Shown: piece after piece, positions 1-11,697 of the stretch | How positions within the stretch are numbered: position 1 is the stretch's first letter | Layout: every line of letters begins with the position of its first letter | Assembly: GCA_022496805.1 (NCBI GenBank) | Contig: CM040094.1 | Span: 2,379,501 to 2,443,500 of the forward strand | DNA from: Pohlia nutans | Taxonomy: Eukaryota > Streptophyta > Bryopsida > Bryales > Mniaceae | Length of the DNA stretch: 64,000 nucleotides | Reading direction: 5' to 3' | The notes under the pieces: generated by a model | What the model saw: only the letters and a program-made list of their open reading frames with translations | The model's database searches: none | Told to the model about the DNA's origin: nothing | Program-made: the position numbers and the translations under genes

Positions 1-1353
1 TTTAGACAACAATTATCATAAATTGAAATTCTTTGGAATTTGAAACGTGAACATGTATTCTGTGTAGTGTTATTCAAACCATGAACTACAAAGCTTTCAA
101 AAGCAATAAAATACCCAAGTTGGAATTGTTAAGATTTGATTGTCCTCCTAATTATCAACTTTATTATCAAAATTCCAAAGTCACAATAAAACGTATACAT
201 GCTTAAATTTGAAATAACTTTAAAGAAAGATTTCAACCATCTTCTAATTTAAATATACAACTTGGGTGTAGTTTAACCAGACCTCAAACTAGACTTGAAA
301 AAATTCATTTTTTTTAGCCTTGGTCTTTTAGACGTTGCTCCTTCATAATTTCCAACCTACTAAAACTCAGGTCCAATCAACACTGTATGAATAAGTTATG
401 AATTTCCAAAGTGCTGACTATAGGTTGACCTTAAAGCAACCCTAAACTCTGATGTTCAGATTGTGCACAATCTCATCAATAGTAGGACGTCAGAATCTAC
501 TTATTATGGAAGATTGAACTATGGACGCTTTAAGGAAATGGTCTCTTTTAGATATAGTTACCTTAGAGCATGGCCACCCATGGCCTCGGAGGGTCTTTGA
601 CCTCAAGAAGTGGATGAAAAGTTTCAAGGGGCCTTTCAAAATGCTTCTTGACTCTGGATTCTAGCGTGTTAGAAATTGGGCCTTGAAATCACAATTGAGT
701 TGAATATTCGATGATTATTCCTCTCATTCTACTTGTGATTGGTCCATTCACTATTTGATGCGCACTTTTGATACGTGAAGGGCGTGCAAGGGTGGGGGAG
801 TGTGAGTGCAAGGGCCCTTCACATGTAGATGAATAATTTGAGAAGGTTAGTCCTAGCGTGCATGGGTGGGAATGCTCTTAGAACAATATTGAGATCTGAG
901 TCTGAAAGAATCTCCTCGGTGGAGTTTTGCTTGTATTGACATTGTCTTTTGGTGGAGTTTGACTTTGTGAAATATCTTCACCAAATGTGCCCTTGTTGCA
1001 GATGAACTTGTCGGACTTTGACTGTCAATTGAAGGATATGCTGAATTCTCGTACCGGTATCATGATGTGGAATGTCTGATACGTCATCTTCATGCAGTTC
1101 CTTAGTCAGCAATTCATCATGGACAGTAATAATTTAAGTTACTGAACACCAGGCATGCTCACAATTGTGATGGTCCTGGCTCGTGCACCGCGTTGTAGTG
1201 AACTCTTTGAGAGAGTTTTCAATTTTGTCAAGATTTGCATTGGGCATCAAACACACATTTCATTAACCCCTAATTGTCAATTCCACCTGCTACATTGATT
1301 TTTTCTTCCAATTTTTTTTTAAGGACTCCTGCTGGTCATCTTAGCTCTTCAAG
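1..1353. other. AT-rich intergenic stretch
   Basis: No open frame, repeat or RNA gene that I can recognise. The left side may continue an element or gene outside the window. Confidence 0.5.
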
Positions 1354-1901
1354 TTAACCCTTTAACGCTCCAGCGTCTATATTCTGGACGCTGGATGATT
1401 TCTGACGCGTCCCTTCACCACTTACAGTGATGTTTTTCATCCATCCATTTTTTTTCTAATTCTTGTGCTAGTTGACTACCATTTGTACGGTGCGGATAAT
1501 CAAAATAAGATATTGAGAATTTCTAAAAAATAGCAAAAGTGGTTTATGTCAAGTTTCATTCTTAGTTCAAAAAGTGAGACCTTAAACATGATTTTCCATA
1601 ATAAGTAAAATCAAATAATGAAAACCATACCATCTTGTAGTGCATGTTATTCCAATTTCATTACAATTTTTTTTAAAATTTTAATGTTAATTTTGGATTT
1701 TAAATTGAATTTAAAGAGAAAACCTTGCAAAATTAATTAAAATTTATTAATAAAAATTATGATGAATCCAACCGTACAGATGTTATCTTCGCATTGACAT
1801 TTATAACTTTGCTTTGTACATCAACTCCATTTTAAACTTTTATTGAACATTTTATAACGAATATTTGAAAACGCTGTTGAATTGGGACCTTAAAGGGTTA
1901 A
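1354..1901 (+). mobile_element. TTAA/CCC MITE, subfamily A, copy 1
   Basis: The element runs from TTAACCCTTTAACG to CTTAAAGGGTTAA, 548 bp including a TTAA at each end. It has no coding capacity. Four more copies of the same body occur at 43195, 52251, 53864 and 56872, in both orientations, so the boundaries are supported by comparison. A TTAA target duplication with CCC/GGG termini is the rule for piggyBac-type elements; assignment to that superfamily is inference. Near the left end a short inverted motif (CAGCGTC...GACGCTGG) is shared by several copies. Confidence 0.75.
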
Positions 1902-3236
1902 ATTCGTTTCAATAAAATGCTTTGTTTCACATGTTTTACCGAAGGTTATAACACTGTTATATCAAGGTTTGGATTTAACCACGCCTGAACCTCTACATAA
2001 GTTAATTGTTAAGTCAGGTGTATAGGTTAACCTCCCATAATATACTGTCCGACCAGGCTGTTAAGGTCATGCCTATTAAAAAAAATTGCCAAAATGATGC
2101 AAACATTCTCTAAGATTTTATTTTTCTCACCATAGAAACTAGGTTTTTGAGGAGAACACTAGGAAAAACTTTCTATATATAACTCTGAAAAACTTGAACT
2201 TAGAGGGAACCAAATGAATTAAGAGTCAATCAATTGGAGTCTTACGGGAGGGGCTGCAAACTAGCAAGAGTGGGCCCGAGCTACAAATTTCCAATGCAGA
2301 AACGTTTTACTGTCATCCATCTTCAACATGATGTCACTGCAAATCACTGTACTCTCAAGCTACTGTCAATATTGAGCTCCATGGAGGACTATATAAACTG
2401 GTAGCTCAAGTCTTGTTTCACAGCTTATTTGAACCAGTGAGATTTCCTACAGTCCTATAATTTCAGTTCTTCATCAGTCCCTTCAAAGCCAGGCTCAGAC
2501 AACTTCTTTTGAAAGTTTATGTTGAATGGTCCTCTAGTACTTTTGTAAACGTACTAGAATGCGGAAAAATCGATTATCCATTATTGCTTACATTTTGGGC
2601 AGACATGAATGGGTACTATTTTTACATGCCCGATGCAAACGTGCAAGGGCAAACGGTACACCGACGGACGCCCATGGTTTGCGATTTAGAGGGTTGAAAA
2701 AATGAATTAAACATCCTAAAAATTCAAAAAATAAACAACTAGGGCTTCGCTGCTCTCCGCACTACCAGTGACGATTGATATCTTATGATACATTTGTACA
2801 TATATATAGGAAGAAATAGGAAGAAATTGGTATATATGATATTATATAATACATATAATAGTGGTATGTATATATTTGTGTAATGAAAATATATGTAATT
2901 TTATTATATGTAGATAAGTATATTTTTCATTCAAAGATGGTTTATATATATTGTGCAAGTAATATAAATATATATTAATCCATTATATTTTGTTTTGGAA
3001 ATGGTATTATTTTTGATTGTGTAATGCAGTCTCTTGGATGTTGTCTCATATCAGGAAGGTTGTTGCAAAACTTTTGCATATTTATAGTGGAATGTTATAA
3101 AAGGCATGAGTTGTTGAAGTTTTTGATTTATGTCATGTAATAACAAAAAAATTCAAGGTTTCTTGGTCCGTATTTGTGGAAGTGGTATGATATGTAGGCA
3201 TGTGGAGGTCATTTGGTATGTGTATGTGTATTTGAC
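1902..3236. other. Intergenic stretch without recognisable gene
   Basis: AT-rich. A TATA-box-like TATAAA lies at 2392-2397, but no convincing coding exon follows; the short open frame after 2509 has no family resemblance. 2780-2980 is a run of TATA/ATAT-rich simple sequence. Confidence 0.5.
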
Positions 3237-3440
3237 ATGCTCAAACACTTCTTCTTGTTCATTCTCTTCTTCAAGAAGTTCCCCTTCTTCCGCATGAAGT
3301 TCCCCTTCTTCCGCATCAAAATCCTCTGTTTGAGTCCTCTCAGCTCTCTCGCTTTTGCGAGTAACACTAGCAGTAATGACTTGCTTGAATTGTCCAACCA
3401 TTGACTTGATTTGCTCTGCATCTAGCAACGGCCCAACAAT
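3237..3440 (-). pseudogene. IMB3: Isolated importin-5 (KPNB3) exon fragment
   Basis: Reading the - strand from 3440 to 3237 gives 68 in-frame residues from IVGPLLDAEQIKS through ASVTRKSERAER and EDFDAEEGEL to NEQEEVFEH. This is the central segment of importin-5/karyopherin beta-3, a HEAT-repeat receptor that carries ribosomal proteins and histones into the nucleus. An acceptor (TGTGCAG) precedes it and a possible GT donor follows. The acidic segment carries a 21-bp direct duplication (3261-3302), giving EEGEL twice, which the family lacks. No neighbouring importin exon is visible on either side; the next thing upstream on this strand is a peptidase exon only 43 bp away. It is therefore a captured or relict fragment rather than a gene. 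Confidence 0.8.
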
Positions 3441-3482
3441 CTGCACACTAGAAAGTGAAGAATCTGAGGGAGACACTCTCAC

Positions 3483-3531
3483 CATGAAGACCTCCGGTAA
3501 CAAGCACATTAGGATAATCACGAGCTTTTAT
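3483..3531 (-). pseudogene. Oligopeptidase B-type exon fragment (second)
   Basis: The - strand from 3531 to 3483 reads IKARDYPNVLVTGGLH plus one base, between a TGCAG acceptor and a GTGAGA donor. In prolyl-oligopeptidase (S9A, protease II/oligopeptidase B) enzymes this is the strand leading to the catalytic Asp loop (consensus YPNLLVTTGLHD). It joins in frame (phase 0) to the exon at 4236-4171. The intron that should follow is only 42 bp long here and ends at the acceptor of the importin-5 exon, so the junction between two unrelated genes lies inside 3441-3482. Confidence 0.75.
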
Positions 3532-4170
3532 CTGCATTGCCGAAGAGTCAGCCCTAGAGTCAGTAAGAGACGGTGGAAAAAGGATTAGTAAGCATGTATG
3601 AAAACGCTCAAGTTTAAGATAATTGCAAAAACTCAGATTTAGTCGATATTCAGAAAATATAAGCAACATCCACTCATAACAAACAGAAAGGACAAGTAGA
3701 AGCTCGACCAACACTCAAACCCTCAATCATTTTCACGACCAAATGATGAAACAACAGAGCGGTTCCTTCAGTGCTACATAAAAAAATGAAGTATTAAACT
3801 CCAAACCACTGATGCTGAAGTGAAAAATTATAACTAATAAACTCCCCCTTTCACACCAATTTCAATGACATACGCTCTGGGCCGATGTCCTACTATTAAG
3901 ACAGCCATCCGAGAGAGTAATACAAATATTCTCACCTTAATATTACCGTATGTGGAGGGCAGGATCGGCACATCTGGGCCGAATTATTCATTATTTACCA
4001 AAAACGTTTCGGCAGATAGAAAATTCAAGAATATTTCTTAAGATACTCTTCTTCACCATATACAAAATTTGGAAAATCATTTTCCCAAAAATTTCAGCAT
4101 TTGTTTCTACAAATATTTTCAGCCCTCCACCTACGGTAGGTAAAGAAAAGAAAAAGTGGTGATTTCTTAC

Positions 4171-4236
4171 ATTATCCTGAGATGAGTAAGACTCCACGTA
4201 ATAGTAATATTCCTCATCGGTGGGGTTACCCCATTC
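4171..4236 (-). pseudogene. Oligopeptidase B-type exon fragment (first)
   Basis: The - strand from 4236 to 4171 encodes 22 residues, EWGNPTDEEYYYYVESYS plus SQDN, flanked by a good acceptor (TTGTGCAG) and donor (GTAAGA). EWGNP...YYxYxxSYSPxDN is the hallmark segment just after the nucleophile region of oligopeptidase B-type serine peptidases. The exon that would carry the catalytic Ser should lie upstream at higher coordinates, but a TTAA transposon begins at 4303 and no such exon is seen beyond it. The gap of about 640 bp to the next exon is an intron. A fragment, not a working gene. Confidence 0.8.
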
Positions 4237-4302
4237 CTGCACAAGAACCAAAGCAAGCAAGCATTAAAAATGAGTTTAACAGCTGCAATGTATGACGTTC
4301 TT

Positions 4303-5038
4303 TTAACCCCTAAAGGACGGACCTATTACCATGGAAATACCACGGAATTAGAATCACATTCCACAATTGATTTTCGCACTGAAATTAGCATTAAAATTCA
4401 ATATTATAACTTTAGTAGATGAAGGCATCTGCATACTACATGTCAAAAAATATCCATAAATTTGTGTGAAAATTTGAAATTATTATAATTTTTTGAAGTG
4501 AATGCTAAGGTAATTCATATCAATTACAATATATATTCAATTACGCCAAAATTTCTACCATGGGTGTAAATCACCATGAAGATCATTCTAGTAGATTTTT
4601 TTTTACAGTGACCATAAAAATAGAAAAATAACCATCCCATGGTAATGGGTATTCAACTTGTGACCATAATAAAAAAATCATAAAACTTAGATTTTTCCAA
4701 AACTCAAAATGTAGTAGAAACTAGATCTCGTAAACTTTATATTGCTAGTTACGCTCAAATTCAAAACACATCATTTTAATGGTTTAAATTGAGTTTTGGT
4801 AAAGAGATCCTCAAAACTGAAAATACACTACACCACGGTGTACTCTTACTATTCAATTAACAATTGAGACCCAATATTGACACCTTGTACATGCAAAAGC
4901 TGTTAATATTGATAGCAACTACACGTTTCATCCTCGAAATGGATGAAAATTTGATGAAAAACGGATCCCAAAGCACTTTCTACCCATTATTCTTCATTCA
5001 AAGGACCCTTTTGGTCCCTGCCGGCGTTCCAGGGTTAA
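4303..5038. mobile_element. TTAA/CCC element, subfamily C, copy 1
   Basis: 736 bp from TTAACCCCTAAAGGACGG to GGCGTTCCAGGGTTAA with TTAA at both ends. A second element of nearly the same length lies at 41427-42159, and an inverted, end-degenerate copy of the body at about 48600-49115 (shared CCATGGTAAT segment). It abuts the open frame of the tnp2 transposase, whose 5' coding part stops being recognisable exactly here, so the insertion probably truncated that gene. Confidence 0.65.
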
Positions 5039-5042
5039 ATTA

Positions 5043-8000
5043 GTTCATCCAAAGACGAGGAAGAGACATGTTGATCATGATGCCCGGGGGGAGAAGAAGC
5101 AACGGACCACTACAACAAATGAACGTTTAGAGCCTTGTTTCGGGACTCGATGTTTAGGAAAAAATATTGTAATGACCCGGCAAACCATTAATCGTCATCT
5201 GCAAGATGACCTTGAAAGGCAAGCACGGGCTTCATCACATATTCCTCATCCACATTCCGTCATAGAAAATAGGGCAGACCCTTCATTAAGCTTACATGAA
5301 CCCCAAATTGATTTCAATAATCAAGAAGGTGACCAAGTTTGGGATGACTCACATATAGAAAGTGCTGATGAAGCAAGATTAGGTCATGATGAACACCTTG
5401 AGGTATCATTAGAAAAAACTCTTAAATTAAAGCTTTTGGAATTGCAATCTCTCATGGATTCTGGTAACAACTCAGTCACCAACCAAACTCAAATGTTCAA
5501 GCTTTTATTTCATAACATTCAAGATGTGAATGTTAGTGACATCCCCCACAATCCAAACTATCAGAACTATAGCATTGGAACGTTGATTAGAATGCTCCAA
5601 CGTCCTTGGGATGGCACTTTAGAAGGGTCTCGTTTTCTAGAATCTTTTAGAGATATGAATGAACTATACAAAAATATGGGAATGTTTAAACCCGCTCGCT
5701 ATAGTTTATGCACGGGGAGTGCTACTAATAAACATAAGCCTGTTTTGATGCAACCACCTAATGGGAAGGACGATGATGTGAAAATTTGTACTGAGTGTGG
5801 AAAGATGAGGAAAGACATATTATCCTTTGATTCTTTACCAATTATAGAGCAATTATCATTGTTATGCCAATCCAAGACTTTTTGCAGTGAATTCTTAACT
5901 ATGTGGAAAGCCCAAGATCGATGGTTAAATAAAGGAATAGATGATTTTCCAGAATCTATACAAGATTTTTGGGATGGTGCTAAAGTCAGACTCTGGAGTG
6001 ATTTTTGGAATCCAACAAAATTCTACGAGTTGCCTGTCAACTGTTCTAAATGCAATACAAAGTACGCCACTTTCCCACAAAGCAATCGAGCACTAGAGTT
6101 GAATAACAAATGGCATGCAGATATCAAAAAATATATATTTATTTGTACAAATTGTTCACATCGCATCAACACCTCACCAATTATGGTAAAGGTAATCATT
6201 TCAGTTACATTTAAAAAAAAATTGACTTTCTTCTAAACTTTTCCTAGGTTTTTATTCTGTAATTGATAAAAAAAATATCATTATTATGATAGTTCTCAAA
6301 TAAGTTTAACAATTTGACAATTTAATACATGCATATGCAGGGGGACCCATGTAATTTTGGCATATTGGCACATTGGGATGGATTCCAGCCAACGAGAACA
6401 ACATATAAGAATTGTTGGACATTGGAAATTACTATCCTTAATAGTGGCAAAACATCATCCATTCGTCCATTGCCTGTGATTTTCATTCCTTTGTCATCTA
6501 CAAAATTGTATAAATCTACAGAATTCCATGTCATGAATTATTTTCTGACCCCTTTTATTGATGAAATGGAAAAAGCTTATATTGAAGGCTTTCAAGTTCA
6601 ATATCCATATGATCCAAGAAAAATTCATGAAAGTCTCATTCAATCACAACTCAGGTACTTGTTTCATATTCTAAATGTTATTTTCATTCTTTTCATTTGT
6701 GCTTGATTTTTATTTTATTTATACAATTTTGAAAATTTGAAATTTGTAGCTCATATTAGAGTTAACAGAAAATTCAGCTCAAATAGGAAACTTCTCTTCA
6801 ACTCTTCTTGAACTCATATGGAAATATAAATAGATCAAAAACTAGTTCACGATTAGTTAGGAGACAATCTAAAGCAAGCCACTGCCATTATTCTCCACAC
6901 CTCGTAATGATTCCCACGCCTCCTACCAAAGCTCCAAGCCCATAGCCCACAAGGGGACAAATTATGACACGACACTATTTAGTCCAACTATAGCTCAAAA
7001 GGGAGGTTAGAAGGAGGGCAAACAGGGAGGTTAGATGGGCTTCTTTTCGGTTAACTCTATTATTTAAGACACCTGCTATGCTTTCTTTTGTAACATAGTA
7101 ATTACTTAATTATAATGTTTTTAAATATGTATTCACTTTATTTTAAACTTTAACATTAAAATTAAAAACACATTTTTATAAGGTTGTCCCATAAAAAGTT
7201 CAATTATTCAAGTAATTCTTACTAATTACATGTAATATTATGTTTTTGAACATTAGGATTCATGCCGCATTATTCATCTTCACAGGTGATCACCCTGCCC
7301 AATGCAAAGCAGGAAACTTAAAAGATGGTGGATATAGTTCTTGTCGTCGATGTTTTGTTCTAGAAGAACTAGACGACCAAAACAAACTAGTTTTTAAATA
7401 AGAGTTTGATCCTGATTTGGTTAGTGTTCCCCCAAAATCAATTCATGATTTACACACAGGATTGATTTCATGAATGAAAGCCTTGACGCCTGAGCAACGT
7501 TCAACATTGTCAAATACTTCAGGTATTCAACATAAGTTTTTTTTTTCATTTTTTATATTATTTTCAAACTTTTCAACATTGTGAGTTCTTTATTAAAATT
7601 ATACTTGTAAATTCAATTCTAAATTCTTAATATTAAATATTTCAATTACATGCATTTCTAATTCATTTAACAATAAAATTGAATCTTCTATCTTATTGCA
7701 ATTGTTTTCCATGTAGGCATCACTGGAAAATCACCGTTGTGGCGTTTACATGCACTATATGGGTTTGACTTATCCCTCGACTTAGTATTTGATGGAATGC
7801 ATTGTATATCCTTAAACATATTTAAAAAATATGTTGAAGAATTTATAAATACATATGGTAAAAATCCAAGTGAGAAAGCAAAGTTAGAAAAAGCATTGTC
7901 AATAGTTCATGCTGCCCGTTTGAAGACTATGGCAGGAAGATGGCCTCAAGCTCCTACCTCTCGTCTCAAGTTTTTCAAAGCAGAAGAATATCAGTTATAT

Positions 8001-9179
8001 ATAATGTGGTGCCTTCATTACACCATGACCCACATCAAAGTTGATTTTAGTTCTAAACTAATCCATACCGGTTTGGTTTTGGTAAATATTGGAAGATTGT
8101 ATTATTCTTACAGTCGTGGGCATGGATGGTCAATGAATGACATCGACATAGCACGAGACCTATTCAAGGTTTGGAGAAAGTTAAGCATTGAGCACGGAGG
8201 ACAAAGACAATCGGTTTTGGAGCATGTAGTAGGCGCTAGACATTTGATGGACGACATATTACGTCATGGTCCACAAGATGTTTATTGGTGCTACAAGTTC
8301 GAAAGGGAGGTGAGTGCCTATATGCGAACGAGTAGAAACACCAATCATTACTTATACGATGTAAGTTTCGCATTATACTACACTCGCATTTTGTTCACAA
8401 ACACTACCTCCTAAATCAATCATGATAGCCATGGATTATATCCAGAAGAGCGAGCATTGCTTCTAATTCACAGCAAACTACAGGAGTCTTCTATGTACCT
8501 TTACCCCATCATGGATCAAGAAATATGCCCTGAATGGCATAGACATTGTGTTGTAAAGGTTTCTTCTCAAGCAGAAGCTTTATCAATGTGGAAAAACCAA
8601 TTTCAATTACTACCTTTGGACTGCACATGCAAAAAAATGATCACACAGAAAGGCATATTAATTGGTCCAAAACGGGAGAACAGAATTACACTACAGTCCC
8701 TTGGAATAACAAATTCATTGCAAAGTCATTATAGTGAAGACAATGATTTCAATGGAGATATAAACAACCTTGACAACAGGATATATCCATTTCGAGGCAT
8801 TGTATTAAAAGGCCAGCTATATCAACTTGGAGACACAGTGGTTGTAAAATCAAATACACTATCGCCAAGACATTCTTTGAAGGCAATTATAAAATCATTT
8901 TTTGTGCATGAAGTGGATGCAGAGCTCAATGTGTTTTTTGCTTCACAACATTTTGAAATTTTGTGTGATAGTAATCATAATCCATTATTTCACCCTATTA
9001 CAAATTATATGACATTCGTGAAAGAGGCTCGAAGACAACGTTCTGAATTGATTATTCATCCTGTCTCTTCAATATTACACAAATTTATTTTATTGCCTGC
9101 TTTAGGCAATCCAGATTTGGAGAGAAGTAACACACAAATGGCTTATGAATTAGAAGACACAACCCCTAGGTATCTCTAA
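5043..9179 (+). pseudogene. tnp2/CACTA-type transposase, decayed
   Basis: Five exons can be laid out: 5043-6191, 6341-6654, 7257-7522, 7717-8360 and 8429-9179, with phases agreeing at the first three junctions. The frame is open upstream of the first ATG (5172), so the true start was further left. Exon 1 has zinc-ribbon-like pairs (ICTECGKM; NCSKCNTKY...FICTNCSHR). Exon 2 carries AHWDGF, the likely first catalytic Asp of a DDE transposase. Exon 3 has FTGDHPAQCKAGN and SSCRRC, and exon 4 FDGMHCISLN, the likely second Asp; all are typical of the tnp2 family of CACTA (EnSpm) elements. The last exon ends with a compact domain (RGIVLKGQLYQLGDTVVV) resembling a chromatin-binding fold such as BAH. 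Damage: in-frame stops at 7399-7401 and 7471-7473, and a one-base phase mismatch between exons 4 and 5. Element termini were not found. Confidence 0.8.
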
Positions 9180-9412
9180 TAATATATTATTATAGTATTA
9201 CATAGCTACTTCAGTTTTTCATATGATTATATTCTATTATTGTGTTATCAAAACAATTTTATTTTATTTTATTATTACATTGTACATGTTCTTATATATC
9301 GATTTGTTTTTAACTCATCCAACACCATCTTTTTTCCCCTTTTTTTATTTCTTCTTTAGCTCTGCAATAGCACAGATTAACAATTTGCTATGTTCATTGT
9401 CGTGACCATGTC
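9180..9412. other. AT-rich spacer after the transposase
   Basis: Poly-T-rich sequence without recognisable coding or repeats; possibly the transposase 3' region. Confidence 0.4.
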
Positions 9413-9761
9413 TTAACCCCTAAATGATAGAGAGGATAACGGCCAAACCTAGATGTGTTATAAAATGTTACTTTGGCAACTTTGATGAAGTTTGTTCTAA
9501 ACAAGAAATTGTCAAGCATAATGTTTAGTACTTATTTGTATGGCTAAAATTTCAAAAAAGGTTTTAGATACTCATTTAATGAATTTAGAAGCATTTATTT
9601 TTGAATTTATCACCAGCATCACATCATTTATTTTTAGAATTAAAATTTGGCCTGATTAGTTAAAAATAAACATTCTTTTTTTAAAAAAATTAAAGGAAAT
9701 TTTTAAAGAAAAAACATCATCACTTTCTTGAAATAGGAAGTTTAATAACACTACGACAATG
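9413..9761. mobile_element. Partial TTAA/CCC element
   Basis: Starts TTAACCCCTAAATGATAG like an intact left end, but no GGGTTAA right end occurs before the next element begins at 9762. A truncated copy with no coding. Confidence 0.45.
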
Positions 9762-10311
9762 TTAACCCCTAAGTGACGGATCAATCATTTTATGGTCTCT
9801 GCCCTTTTTCTTACGAGCTGCCCGAGATAAAATAAATAAATTTATAGAAAATAAAAAATAATTGTAAAATGGGGAATCAAGTCTACTTTCCAACCCAATT
9901 TGGATCATGTCAATCCAAGTTAAACTCCACTCGGGAGAAAGTTTCAAAGACAAACACTTCTAAATTTTTTAGTGTTAGAATACTTACTATTTGGGGAAAG
10001 TAAAGAGGTTCTCTCATGCAAAAAAATTGTTTTTTTTAATTTTATAATAAAATGTCTAGTTTTAACGAATCATAGAAAATATCAAATTCTAAAAATAAAA
10101 TTTGTAAATCTGATAAATATTTGGAGGTAATTGCTTCTAAATTCATTATGAGACGATAAAAAGCTATTATTTGAAATTTGACTGTATGGATAATTATTAA
10201 ACATCAATCTTCTTGTTTTCTCCGTTGGACCAAACTTCATCAAAGTTGAAGAAGTAATTTTTTTAACACATTTATGTTTTGCCTTTACCCCCTCAATCAT
10301 TTAAGGGTTAA
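9762..10311. mobile_element. TTAA/CCC element, subfamily D
   Basis: 550 bp from TTAACCCCTAAGTGACGG to TCATTTAAGGGTTAA. A decayed copy of the same body occurs at 13766-14317. Non-coding; short open frames inside it are incidental. Confidence 0.65.
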
Positions 10312-10410
10312 GGTGTTTGTTTTTGAGAAATTCTCTTTGGTGGAGTTTATCTCAGATTGACATGATTCAAATTGGGTTGAAAAGTAGGCTTCATTTCCTT
10401 ATTTATTTAT

Positions 10411-10983
10411 TTAACCCCTAAACGTCCTCACCTATGTCTAGTTTCGGTAGTTTTGCAAAGATGCATTATAAAATGCAATTAATATGAATATTTAGAACTG
10501 TATGAATAAAAGTTATACATTTTTAATTTTGGATTCTATCTGTACGGTTAGATCTATGACTGCTATCACTAATCTTTTTTTATAAATTTTGAAACATAAA
10601 ATAAAAAATTATTTTGTAATTCAATTACGAATAAGATATTGACAATATGTGGATGAAATTTGTTGTGATGGGTTGTAATGTAGTACTTTAGGTGTAGTGA
10701 TTTTTGGAGATTTTTTGGATGCTTGATTTTATGAGTTTATTTTTTCGAAAACACTTTTAGACCAAAATCTTCAAGATTTTGGGTGAAACACTACAACACA
10801 AAATGAGGCATAATTTTTTCAAAAATTATTTCCTTTTCGATCGGATCACACAATCATGAAGCTAACTTCCCATAAAAAATTCAATAAAAAAATCACACCA
10901 CAAAAAGTGCATGACGGATGCGAAAATACGGATGAAATCTGTACATCATGCATAATATGCATGGTTGGGCAGTTAGGGGTTAA
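10411..10983 (+). mobile_element. TTAA/CCC element, subfamily B, copy 1
   Basis: 573 bp from TTAACCCCTAAACGTCC to CAGTTAGGGGTTAA. The element at 50659-51233 is the same sequence in the opposite orientation and visibly near-identical along its length, so this is one of the younger families here. The small open frame at 10856-11065 runs across its end and is not conserved. Confidence 0.75.
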
Positions 10984-11253
10984 TGTTATTTGCGCATGTT
11001 GCGATGTGGAATTTTTTATCACATATTACATTGAAAGTTTTTCCATGTATGTCGGAACCAATTAGAAGGGGATACCCCGATCAATTTCACATGCTTCTTT
11101 CATGTTGCAGTGATTTACCAAATAATTCTAAGATCGTAATTTAAAAGTGCTCATGAGAAAATTAGCTCATAAAATTAAGAAATCCAAAACCGACTACACG
11201 TAGCCTATTACGTTTATAAAAAATTCATCCATTAGATCGTCAATATATTATTC
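10984..11253. other. Short intergenic spacer
   Basis: Nothing recognised. Part of it resembles a diverged subfamily B body (CCATGTATG...ACCAATTAGAAGGGG, comparable to about 51390-51420). Confidence 0.4.
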
Positions 11254-11256
11254 TTA

Positions 11257-11694
11257 GGAGCATTTTACACTACCTCGTACACTACATACCAAGAGCCGTG
11301 ACCAAAGAAAATGAATTAATTCCATGGTCAATCTTCACGGTCACACTACCAAAAAATGTAATTTTTGAAGCCCTTTTGCTTCTCACTAAGTGTAAACCGA
11401 ACTTGAACCGGACTTAAAAAATTAATTAAACGGCATTTCAAGCCCATTGTCTCTTCATTCGTGAATGAGAGAACCCTTTTTGCCTGTCTCACTACAAAAT
11501 CCGGGGGACCCTTCAACATTATTCACTAGGCCTATTTCTAGGCCTTTTGAGGATCGCAACTCCTTTGGTCATTTTTTTTTCCTTATAGTGTAAATTCAAG
11601 TCATCTCGGGACGAGTTAATGCAGTCAATAAAAAAATTTAGAGCTCTTTGGGACGAGTTCTTGGTCCATAGTGTAAACCGCCCCTTAATCAAAG
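11257..11694. mobile_element. Tourist-like (PIF/Harbinger-type) MITE
   Basis: 438 bp with imperfect terminal inverted repeats, GGAGCATTTTACACTA on the left and the complement of GGGGCGGTTTACACTA on the right. TTA flanks it on both sides (11254-11256 and 11695-11697), matching the TWA target duplication of PIF/Harbinger elements. Non-coding. Confidence 0.6.
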
Positions 11695-11697
11695 TAC

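Noticed and set aside
5108..5116. CACTACAAC just before the transposase ATG, as the left end of a CACTA element
   Set aside because: The transposase reading frame is open through it and upstream, and no matching right end was seen, so it is probably coding sequence.
9762..9779. CCCTAAA/TTTAGGG-like motifs at many element ends, as interstitial telomere repeats
   Set aside because: The motif occurs once per element end within TTAACCCCTAAA, never in tandem, so it is part of transposon termini.
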